A stretch of DNA of 5,111 bases from Synergistales bacterium Syner_01 (GTDB lineage Bacteria; Synergistota; Synergistia; Synergistales; Aminobacteriaceae), in contig LVBO01000395.1 of the NCBI GenBank assembly GCA_001604435.1, positions 1 through 5,111 of the forward strand, written 5' to 3'. Below the pieces are notes generated by a model. The model searched no databases. It saw only the letters and a program-made list of their open reading frames with translations, and was not told where the DNA came from. Below are positions 1 through 5,111 of the stretch, one piece after another. How positions within the stretch are numbered: position 1 is the stretch's first letter; each line of letters opens with the position of its first letter. Position numbers and translations under genes: made by a program.

Positions 1-1
1 C

Positions 2-415
2 GTCCACATGGCCATCGTCGTCGACGAATACGGCGGCGTGGCGGGCATCGCCACGCTCGAAGACCTCCTTGAGGAGATCGTCGGGGAGATACAGGACGAA
101 TACGATAAGGAAAAACCTTCCTTCACGACCGAGGATGACGGCAGCTATCTCGTCCAGGGGCACGTCAGCCTGGAGGATCTCAGCGACCTTCTTGAAGCCC
201 CGTTCGAATCCGAGGACGCCGAAAGTCTCGGCGGGCTCGTGCTCTCCATATCGGGAGATTTCCCAGCCCCCGGCGAGAAGATACTCTACCGCTCTCCCGA
301 CGGCGCCGGCAACTGGGAGATCGAAGTTCTCGAAGTGGAAGACCATAGAATCAAGCTCCTCCGACTCCTGCCCAAGGAGCGGGGGTATTTCATACCACCG
401 GAGGTTGTCGAATGA
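2..415 (+). CDS. CorC/HlyC-family CBS-domain protein, C-terminal part (5' truncated)
   Basis: The open frame enters from the left edge, so only the last 137 residues are visible; the ATG at 8 is internal. The first ~30 residues are the end of the second CBS domain, with the family hallmark AIVVDEYGGVAG followed by TLEDLLEEIVGEIQDEYD. Residues ~45-125 form the CorC_HlyC transporter-associated domain (SYLVQGHVSLEDL, then LGGLVLS, a PAPGEK turn, and IEVLEVEDHRIKLLRL at the end). Family members pair CBS domains with this module, either as soluble proteins or behind a DUF21/CNNM membrane domain. They are linked to magnesium/cobalt efflux, and some Gram-negative members to envelope maintenance; the old 'hemolysin' name is not a reliable function. 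Whether this copy has the membrane domain cannot be told here. Its stop overlaps the start of cdd by 4 bases. The family is sure, the exact physiological role is not. Confidence 0.93.
   Translation, partial: VHMAIVVDEYGGVAGIATLEDLLEEIVGEIQDEYDKEKPSFTTEDDGSYLVQGHVSLEDLSDLLEAPFESEDAESLGGLVLSISGDFPAPGEKILYRSPDGAGNWEIEVLEVEDHRIKLLRLLPKERGYFIPPEVVE
400..405 (+). promoter_or_regulatory. Ribosome binding site of cdd
   Basis: GGAGGT lies 6 bases before the ATG at 412, inside the last codons of the corC-like gene. It supports 412 as the cdd start. A small perfect inverted repeat (GGTAT, TTC loop, ATACC; 384-396) sits just upstream and may be chance. Confidence 0.7.
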
Positions 416-855
416 CCCTGTTTACGTCGCCTGTTTCCTGGCCCGAGTCCTGGCCGTCGCCTCAACAGCTTCTCGAAAGCGCGCGGGAGGCGCAGCGCGC
501 GTCGTACTCCCCCTACTCGGGTTTTCCCGTCGGAGCGGCGCTTCTCGTAGAGGGCATGGACGAGCCCATTCTTGCGTGCAACGTGGAGAACAGCTCCTAC
601 GGTCTTTCCATCTGCGCCGAGCGGAGCGCCGCCGTCGCCATGATCGCCCGCGGGGGCAAAAAGCCGCTTGCCGCAGCCGTTGTCGGGAAAAGAGGAGAAG
701 TTTGCCTTCCGTGCGGCGCGTGCCGTCAGTTTCTCGCGGAGTTCAACCCGGAAATGCCGCTGGTTTTCGAACATGGAGATTCCTTCGTCGTCACCACTCT
801 TGCAGAGCTCTTTCCGGCCCCGTTCCTTCTGACGGAGCAGAGCGGAGAGCAATGA
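412..855 (+). CDS. cdd: Cytidine deaminase
   Basis: This 147-residue protein is a small homotetrameric-type, zinc-dependent cytidine deaminase. It hydrolyses cytidine and deoxycytidine to uridine and deoxyuridine plus ammonia in pyrimidine salvage, in the cytosol. The signatures are all present: YSPYSGFPVGAAL (residues 32-44), the ribose-binding N57/E59 of NVEN, CAE at 68-70 giving zinc ligand C68 and catalytic E70, and PCGAC at 100-104 giving zinc ligands C101 and C104. The length is a little above the usual ~130 because of ~15 extra N-terminal residues rich in W, P and S before the first helix. The start at 412 is favoured by a GGAGGT site and an ATGA overlap with the upstream gene; the stop makes another ATGA overlap with era. 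The placement before era matches the arrangement known from Firmicutes. Activity is inferred, but no key residue is missing. Confidence 0.97.
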   Translation: MTLFTSPVSWPESWPSPQQLLESAREAQRASYSPYSGFPVGAALLVEGMDEPILACNVENSSYGLSICAERSAAVAMIARGGKKPLAAAVVGKRGEVCLPCGACRQFLAEFNPEMPLVFEHGDSFVVTTLAELFPAPFLLTEQSGEQ

Positions 856-1796
856 GCAATCCCTTCGCAGGGATCGGCTTCCGTGCGGGGAACGTCGTCC
901 TCGCGGGCCGTCCCAACGTCGGGAAGTCCTCGCTGATCAACAGGCTTCTCGACTACAAGGTTTCCATCGTTTCCGAGAAGCCGCAGACGACGAGAAACGT
1001 CATCCGATGCGTCTACAACGGAGAAGACTTTCAGATCGTCTTCACCGACACCCCGGGGATTCACCTCCCGAAGCACAAGCTGGGCAGAACGCTGGTGGAC
1101 GCAGCCGTAGAATCGCTGGAGGAGGCCGACCTGGTCTGTTACGTCGTCGAGGCCGAGGACGGAAGAGTCGCTTCCGAGGACGAAGAGATCCTCGCCGTCC
1201 TTGCAAAAGTACGCACTCCCGTGCTCCTCGTCGTGAACAAGTGCGATGTCGTGCTCGACCGCAAAGGAGGAGGGGAGGCGGCGCTTGCCGCGGTACGCTC
1301 CCTCTACGAGGCCCGCCTCTCTCTCTGCGGGGCCGTGTTCGTTTCCGCGAAAATGGGAAGAGGGCTCGATACGCTGATCGCCGCAATACGCCCTCACCTC
1401 CCCGAGGGACCTCCGTTCTATGACGAGGACATCCTTGTCGACCGGCCCGAGAAGTTCATCGCGGCGGAGATCATACGGGAGAAAGTGCTGTTGACGACGC
1501 ACCGCGAGGTGCCGCACAGCGTCGCGGTGGAGATAGAGGAGTACAAAAGCCCCGACGAATACCCCGAACGCGACGTGCTTTTCATACGCGCTACGATCTA
1601 CGTGGAGCGCGAAGGGCAGAAACGCATCGTCATCGGGGATGCCGGGGCCCGGTTGAAGGAGATCGGCAGACGGGCCAGGATGGATATCGAAACGCTCACC
1701 GGCCACAAAGTGTATCTCGACCTCTGGATCAAAGTGCGCAAGGACTGGCGGCAATCAGACGCCGACCTTCGGATGCTCGGCATTCGGGAAAGTTGA
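852..1796 (+). CDS. era: Ribosome-assembly GTPase Era
   Basis: This 314-residue protein has the Era plan of a Ras-like GTPase domain followed by a C-terminal KH domain. Visible GTPase motifs are G1 GRPNVGKSS (19-27), G2 at PQTTRN (44-49), G3 DTPG (66-69), G4 NKCD (129-132) and G5 SAK (165-167). The KH domain follows from about residue 200, with RPEKFIAAEIIREK, VPHSVAVEIEEY, and the RNA-binding loop around GDAG (262-265), ending in VYLDLWIKVRKDWR. Era binds the 3' end of 16S rRNA and assists 30S subunit maturation. The family is usually ~300 residues, so the protein is complete. The start at 852 overlaps the cdd stop (ATGA), has GGAG at 844-847, and puts G1 at the usual distance from the N-terminus. 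The same frame stays open far upstream, but that stretch shadows corC and cdd. The GDAG loop departs from the more usual lysine-containing loop yet keeps the GxxG pattern. Confidence 0.98.
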   Translation: MSNPFAGIGFRAGNVVLAGRPNVGKSSLINRLLDYKVSIVSEKPQTTRNVIRCVYNGEDFQIVFTDTPGIHLPKHKLGRTLVDAAVESLEEADLVCYVVEAEDGRVASEDEEILAVLAKVRTPVLLVVNKCDVVLDRKGGGEAALAAVRSLYEARLSLCGAVFVSAKMGRGLDTLIAAIRPHLPEGPPFYDEDILVDRPEKFIAAEIIREKVLLTTHREVPHSVAVEIEEYKSPDEYPERDVLFIRATIYVEREGQKRIVIGDAGARLKEIGRRARMDIETLTGHKVYLDLWIKVRKDWRQSDADLRMLGIRES

Positions 1797-1797
1797 T

Positions 1798-1803
1798 GGA
1801 GGG
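1798..1803 (+). promoter_or_regulatory. Ribosome binding site of recO
   Basis: GGAGGG begins two bases after the era stop and lies 6 bases before the GTG at 1810. It decides the recO start, since no other ATG, GTG or TTG occurs in this frame between era and the OB-fold. Confidence 0.65.
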
Positions 1804-1809
1804 CGGGCT

Positions 1810-2598
1810 GTGGCGACGTCCGCTTCGTCCGGCGGAGAGTATCGGGACATTCCGGACCGCCGGCGTTTCCCCTCCTACAGCGGCGATTCCATCTCTCAGG
1901 GCCTCGTCAGGCTGTCCGGAGTCGTGCTCCGCAGGGACGTCTCCGCAGAGGGGAACGTCTCTCTTTATCTCTTTCTGAAGGAAACGGGACCGGTCTGGGT
2001 CTCGGCGCCGGGAGCGACGAGAGGCAGAGTCCGCTTCGGCGGCGCCATAGAGCCGCTCGTCTGGGCGAACTTCAACCTGTACAAGGGGACACACCGCTTC
2101 TACCTGCAGTCCGCGGAAGTGAAAGAGGACTTCTGGAGCCTGCGTTCGGACTCCGGAAAAATCAAGAGAATGCTCGAGTGGGATAGACTGCTCTGCGAAC
2201 ACCTCGTACCCGGACTGCCGTGCGACGAAGTACTTGCGCTCTTCTACTGGGCGGGAGTTTTGTTGAAAGAAGACGTCCATCCGTTCGTCGCGGAGTGGCG
2301 CTTCCTGTGGAAGTGGCTGTACAATTGGGGTATAGCCCCTTCGCCCGATCTCTGCGGAGAATGCGGCGCCGCGCTCTCCTCGGCGCGCTTGGCGGCCTCC
2401 GGGTTTCTCTGTCCGGTCTGCGCCCGCTCGCACGAGGGGACGGCGCTTTCCGCGGACGAGCTCTCTCTGCTGCGAAGATCGCTGGAAATTCCGGTGAAAA
2501 AGATGATAGAATATTTTCCCTCGAAACCTTTTCCGGGAGATGCTCCGTGGGAGGATGTCAGCAGGCGTTTGCGCCTGTACTTCAGCATGATGCAATAA
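1810..2598 (+). CDS. recO: DNA repair/recombination mediator RecO
   Basis: This 262-residue protein is assigned to RecO, which with RecR loads RecA onto SSB-coated single-stranded DNA in RecF-pathway gap repair and anneals complementary strands. RecO diverges quickly, so the call rests on architecture and context. Residues ~31-105 look like the N-terminal OB-fold (GLVRLSGVVLRR, strands around SLYLFLKETGPVWVSAPGA). Residues ~115-175 form the helical domain. A four-cysteine zinc-finger pattern follows with CGEC at 182-185 and CPVC at 201-204, and the end is helical (ISFxx-like region PVKKMIEYF). The gene sits between era and glyQ, the classic place for recO. The start is a GTG with a strong ribosome site. 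About 30 polar residues precede the OB-fold, more than usual for the family. The gene is 13 bases after era, so it is probably co-transcribed with it. Confidence 0.88.
   Translation: MATSASSGGEYRDIPDRRRFPSYSGDSISQGLVRLSGVVLRRDVSAEGNVSLYLFLKETGPVWVSAPGATRGRVRFGGAIEPLVWANFNLYKGTHRFYLQSAEVKEDFWSLRSDSGKIKRMLEWDRLLCEHLVPGLPCDEVLALFYWAGVLLKEDVHPFVAEWRFLWKWLYNWGIAPSPDLCGECGAALSSARLAASGFLCPVCARSHEGTALSADELSLLRRSLEIPVKKMIEYFPSKPFPGDAPWEDVSRRLRLYFSMMQ
2483..2512 (+). promoter_or_regulatory. Possible sigma-70 promoter for glyQS, inside the recO 3' end
   Basis: TGGAAA (2483-2488, four of six matches to TTGACA) is followed after 18 bases by TAGAAT (2507-2512, five of six matches to TATAAT). A TG dinucleotide at 2504-2505 makes an extended -10 element. 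The site lies in a short AT-rich patch of otherwise GC-rich coding sequence. Transcription would start near 2519 and give a leader of about 138 nt before glyQ. This is prediction by eye; read-through from the upstream genes would also express glyQS. Confidence 0.38.
2561..2578 (+). other. Stem-loop in the 3' end of recO
   Basis: CAGGCG (2562-2567) and CGCCTG (2572-2577) pair perfectly around a TTTG loop; a G-T wobble (2561/2578) can extend the stem to seven pairs. It lies within recO codons and would be in the inferred glyQS leader. No T-run follows, so it is not an intrinsic terminator. It may be coincidental in GC-rich coding sequence, or an mRNA structure protecting or processing the transcript. 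Confidence 0.4.
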
Positions 2599-2603
2599 TA
2601 GTG

Positions 2604-2640
2604 GAGAAAGAATGGAGCTTCCGACAGCCGGAAGTTTCTC
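2604..2640 (+). other. Bulged hairpin in the recO-glyQ gap
   Basis: Two adjacent perfect helices nest here. The inner one is CTTCCG (2618-2623) with CGGAAG (2629-2634) around the loop ACAGC; the outer one is GAGAAA (2604-2609) with TTTCTC (2635-2640). An 8-base bulge (2610-2617) lies on the 5' side only. The structure ends two bases before the glyQ ribosome site. It could be a weak terminator for recO transcripts (the tail TTTCTCTC is T-rich but broken by C), an RNA processing site, or a leader element. No T-box sequence is visible, although T-boxes often control glyQS in Firmicutes. Confidence 0.45.
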
Positions 2641-2642
2641 TC

Positions 2643-2649
2643 AAGGAGG
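2643..2649 (+). promoter_or_regulatory. Ribosome binding site of glyQ
   Basis: AAGGAGG, a near-perfect match to the anti-Shine-Dalgarno sequence, lies 7 bases before the ATG at 2657 and decides that start over the in-frame ATG at 2612, whose GGAG at 2603-2606 is weaker. Confidence 0.85.
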
Positions 2650-2656
2650 GATATAT

Positions 2657-3544
2657 ATGAATTTCCAAGAAATTGTCTTTCGACTCGAACGTTTCTGGGC
2701 CGAGCAGGGATGCGTTGTGCAGCAGCCGTACGACATAGAGGTGGGAGCCGGGACCATGAATCCGGCGACCTGCCTTCGCGTCCTCGGACCGGAGCCGTGG
2801 CGCGTCGCCTACGTCGAGCCCTCGCGCCGCCCGACGGACGGGCGCTACGGGGAGAATCCGAACCGGCTTCAACACTACTACCAGTACCAGGTGATCATCA
2901 AGCCCGCTCCCTCCAACATCATCGATCTCTACCTTCAGAGCCTCGCGGCTCTCGGGATAGAGCCGGAGGCGCACGATATCCGGTTTGTCGAGGACGACTG
3001 GGAGTCGCCCACCGTCGGCGCGTGGGGGCTTGGATGGGAAGTCTGGCTCGACGGCATGGAGGTCACGCAGTTCACGTACTTCCAGCAGGTCGGCGGCATC
3101 GACATGGACCTTGTCCCGGCGGAGATAACCTACGGGATAGAACGCATCGCCATGTTCGTCCAGAAGGTCGAGAACGTTTACGATCTCCAGTGGGTGGACA
3201 ACGTGAAGTACGGCGACGTCCACCACAAGGGGGAGGTCGAGTATTCGCACTACAACTTCGAGCTTGCCGATACAAAGATGCTCTTCCAGCTCTTCGGCAT
3301 GTACGAGGCAGAAGCGGACAGAGTGCTTACGAAAGGATTCGTCCTTCCCGCATACGACTATGTGCTCAAGTGCTCGCACACCTTCAACCTGCTCGACGCC
3401 CGCAACGCGATCAGCGTGACCGAGAGGACGGGGTACATCGGAAGAATACGCATGCTGGCAAGCAGATGCTGCGCGGCCTACGCCGAGCAGCGCCGGGAGA
3501 TGGGGCTTCCCTTCACCGGCAAATTCGACGAGACGAAGAGGTGA
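2657..3544 (+). CDS. glyQ: Glycyl-tRNA synthetase alpha subunit
   Basis: This 295-residue protein is the alpha chain of the bacterial alpha2beta2 glycyl-tRNA synthetase, a class II enzyme that activates glycine with ATP and charges tRNA-Gly in the cytosol. The alpha chain holds the catalytic core. It matches the highly conserved family almost throughout: NFQEIVFRLERFWAEQGC at the start, the motif-2 region VAYVEPSRRPTDGRYGENPN (52-69), HYYQYQVIIKP (73-83), FVEDDWESPTVGAWGLGWEV (110-129), DGMEVTQFTYFQQVGG (132-147), and the motif-3-like ITYGIERIAMF (157-167). The length is normal. I chose the ATG at 2657 because the family begins with this M-x-F-Q-E pattern and an excellent ribosome site precedes it; starting at 2612 would add 15 unrelated residues. 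glyS follows after 5 bases, so the two subunits are made from one transcript. No key residue appears to be lost. Confidence 0.98.
   Translation: MNFQEIVFRLERFWAEQGCVVQQPYDIEVGAGTMNPATCLRVLGPEPWRVAYVEPSRRPTDGRYGENPNRLQHYYQYQVIIKPAPSNIIDLYLQSLAALGIEPEAHDIRFVEDDWESPTVGAWGLGWEVWLDGMEVTQFTYFQQVGGIDMDLVPAEITYGIERIAMFVQKVENVYDLQWVDNVKYGDVHHKGEVEYSHYNFELADTKMLFQLFGMYEAEADRVLTKGFVLPAYDYVLKCSHTFNLLDARNAISVTERTGYIGRIRMLASRCCAAYAEQRREMGLPFTGKFDETKR
3538..3544 (+). promoter_or_regulatory. Ribosome binding site of glyS
   Basis: GAGGTGA overlaps the last codons and stop of glyQ and lies 5 bases before the glyS ATG at 3550. It favours that ATG over an in-frame GTG at 3541, which falls inside the site itself. 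The position suggests coupled translation of the two subunits. Confidence 0.75.
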
Positions 3545-3549
3545 GGACC

Positions 3550-5111
3550 ATGACCTTTAAAAATGTACTGCTCGAAATCGGGACCGAGGAAATTCCCTCA
3601 CGTTTCCTCCCCGAGACGCTCGAATTCCTTGAAAAAACGGCGAAGGACGACTTCGTGAACGCCCGCATCGGGTTCAAGAGTCTCTCCGTCTTCGCTACGC
3701 CGCGTCGTATCGCGCTGATGGTCAGAGATGTCGACGACCAGCAGCAGGACCTGGTGAACACGTTCAAAGGACCGGCATGGAGCGCCGCGTTCGACATGAA
3801 CGGAAACCCGACGCGCGCGGCGTTCGGTTTCGCCAAGAGCAAAGGGATCTCCATCGAACGGCTTGTCGGCGTCGAGGTGGACGGGGTCAAGTATGCCCAC
3901 GCCGAAGTGTCGGAACCCGGAAAGCCCGTCCTGGAAATCCTTCCCGAACTGCTCCCGGCGCTGATTCGAAAACTCGTCTTCCCGAAGAACATGTACTGGA
4001 ACATCCCCTCCGTCCGGTTCGCGCGCCCCATCCGCTGGATCGTCGCGATGGCGGACAAGAACGTCGTTCCGTTTCAGTACGGAGGGATCGAAAGCGGTTC
4101 CACCACCAGAGGGCACCGCTTCATGGGAGCGAAGCAGATCGTCGTCGATGACGCGGCGGAGTTTATGGAGCGTCTCTACGACAACCACGTCATACTCGAC
4201 CAGGAAAAACGCCGCCAGAAAATGATCGCGGGCATCAGCGCGCTCGAACACGATCTCGACGGGACGGTCGAGCTTGATCCGGAAGTCGTCAACGAAAATC
4301 TCTACCTTGTCGAATACCCCGTGCCCTTCTTCGGAACCTTCAGCAAGAAATTTCTTGAAATACCCGAGGAGGTGCTCGTTACCTCCATGAAGAAGAACCA
4401 GAAATACTTCTCCGTGCGGGGCAAAAATGAAAAACTCCTTCCCTATTTCGTCGGAGTCAGCAACAATCTCGCATCGAACATGAACGTCGTGCGGGAGGGG
4501 AACGAACGGGTGCTCCGCGCCCGTCTCGAGGACGCGGCCTTCTTCTGGGCGGAAGATCTGAAAAAACCGCTGGCGGCCAATGTCGAACGGCTGAAGACGA
4601 TCGTCTATCAGGAAAAACTCGGCACGCTCCACGACAAGGTCATGGCGACGCGCGACCTGGCGCTCTGGCTGTGCGCCGAGATGGGTATGAAAGATGTCCT
4701 CCGGCTTCTGGACCGTGCCGCCTTTCTTGCGAAGGCCGACCTGGTGACCAACATGGTGTATGAATTCCCGGACCTTCAGGGAGTCATGGGAAGAGAGTAC
4801 GCCCTCCGCAACGGAGAACCCGAGCGGGTGGCCGAGGCGCTGTACGAACAGTATCTTCCCAAGGCGGCGGGGAGCGAGCTGCCGGAGGACGTCGTCGGCG
4901 CTCTTCTCGGACTCGCCGAACGTGTGCACATCGTCGCGAGCTGCTTCAAGGTCGGATTCGAGCCTACGGGGTCGCAGGATCCGTACGCTCTTCGGAGAGC
5001 GGCCCGTTGCATCAACGAGATCCTCTGGGGAAAGGCGATGGATGTCGATCTGGGGCGCCTGGTGGCCAGAAGCTGCGAACAGCTTGCGGTCCCCGAGGAA
5101 GTCCGCGAACG
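3550..5111 (+). CDS. glyS: Glycyl-tRNA synthetase beta subunit (3' truncated)
   Basis: The first 520 codons are present and run off the right edge; the family is usually about 680-700 residues, so the C-terminal part with the DALR-type anticodon-binding domain is missing. The beta chain recognises tRNA-Gly and joins the GlyQ catalytic subunit. Recognisable blocks in order are LLEIGTEEIPSRFL (7-20), TPRRIAL (50-56), KGP (73-75), FARPIRWIV (157-165), TTRGHRF (185-191), the EVLVTSMKKNQKYF block ending at 287, RVLRARLEDAAFFW (320-333), KADLVTNMVYEFPDLQGVMG (from 395), and GSQDPYALRRAA (474-485). The region around 395-465 corresponds to the degenerate HD-like domain of the family. There H460 (RVHIV) takes the place of the aspartate I remember in the E. 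coli protein. The ATG at 3550 is set by the ribosome site overlapping the glyQ stop. There are no frameshifts in the visible part. Confidence 0.98.
   Translation, partial: MTFKNVLLEIGTEEIPSRFLPETLEFLEKTAKDDFVNARIGFKSLSVFATPRRIALMVRDVDDQQQDLVNTFKGPAWSAAFDMNGNPTRAAFGFAKSKGISIERLVGVEVDGVKYAHAEVSEPGKPVLEILPELLPALIRKLVFPKNMYWNIPSVRFARPIRWIVAMADKNVVPFQYGGIESGSTTRGHRFMGAKQIVVDDAAEFMERLYDNHVILDQEKRRQKMIAGISALEHDLDGTVELDPEVVNENLYLVEYPVPFFGTFSKKFLEIPEEVLVTSMKKNQKYFSVRGKNEKLLPYFVGVSNNLASNMNVVREGNERVLRARLEDAAFFWAEDLKKPLAANVERLKTIVYQEKLGTLHDKVMATRDLALWLCAEMGMKDVLRLLDRAAFLAKADLVTNMVYEFPDLQGVMGREYALRNGEPERVAEALYEQYLPKAAGSELPEDVVGALLGLAERVHIVASCFKVGFEPTGSQDPYALRRAARCINEILWGKAMDVDLGRLVARSCEQLAVPEEVRE

Noticed and set aside
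384..396. Small inverted repeat GGTAT-TTC-ATACC before cdd
   Set aside because: Five pairs with a 3-base loop inside coding sequence is expected by chance; I saw no reason to give it a function.
69..851. Upstream extension of the era frame by 261 codons
   Set aside because: The stretch overlaps corC and cdd in another frame and reads as R/S/P-rich shadow sequence; Era begins naturally at 852.
726..1754. Antisense open frame (342 codons) opposite cdd and era
   Set aside because: It lies fully over genes with clear family motifs on the + strand, has no recognisable domain, and crosses the cdd-era junction.
1793..1978. 61-codon frame starting at the era stop (TTG 1793 or ATG 1796)
   Set aside because: The ATG overlaps the era stop, but the product is low-complexity shadow of recO, and the GGAGGG site is better placed for the GTG at 1810.
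2618..2642. Strong intrinsic terminator after recO
   Set aside because: The stem CTTCCG/CGGAAG is only six pairs and the tail TTTCTCTC is interrupted by C, so I list it only as a hairpin.
2500..2656. T-box or glycine riboswitch before glyQ
   Set aside because: I looked for the T-box core and for the paired glycine aptamer pattern and saw neither; most of the region is also recO coding sequence.
2220..2660. 146-codon + strand frame across the end of recO and the glyQ leader
   Set aside because: It is out of frame with both genes, R/S/G-rich, and without recognisable motifs.
3598..4929. Long antisense open frame (443 codons) opposite glyS
   Set aside because: It mirrors the codon pattern of a strongly conserved gene in GC-rich DNA, shows no recognisable domain, and its product is the low-complexity H/V/D/R-rich type expected of antisense shadows.

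Overview
The window is a compact, single-strand block of bacterial housekeeping genes. In order, all on the + strand, it holds the 3' end of a CorC/HlyC-type CBS-domain protein, cytidine deaminase (cdd), the ribosome-assembly GTPase era, the recombination mediator recO, glycyl-tRNA synthetase alpha (glyQ), and most of glycyl-tRNA synthetase beta (glyS), which runs off the right edge. I see no mobile element, CRISPR array, rRNA or tRNA gene, or phage gene. No stretch over 60 bases is free of coding sequence.

The organism looks like a GC-rich bacterium (about 60% GC by eye) that uses strong Shine-Dalgarno sites and the two-subunit (alpha2beta2) glycyl-tRNA synthetase. The order cdd-era-recO-glyQ-glyS is classical for Firmicutes. 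A CorC gene directly before cdd, the high GC and the absence of a T-box leader before glyQ make me favour a member of Synergistota or a GC-rich relative of the Firmicutes. This is inference from memory of gene orders, not a search result.

Layout: positions 1-1796 (corC', cdd, era) are joined by two 4-base ATGA stop/start overlaps, which suggests translational coupling. recO follows era after 13 bases with a GTG start and its own strong ribosome site. A 58-base gap separates recO from glyQ and is the only real intergenic space. The end of recO and this gap carry a plausible extended -10 promoter and two stem-loops, so glyQS may have its own transcript start and a leader of about 138 nt. glyQ and glyS are 5 bases apart and encode one enzyme.

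Together the genes serve ribosome maturation (era), translation (glyQS), pyrimidine salvage (cdd), DNA repair (recO) and probably membrane or ion homeostasis (corC-like). I did not find a previously undescribed system. The points worth a second look are the regulatory structures before glyQ, the extended N-terminus of RecO, and two small residue changes in conserved places of Era and GlyS.
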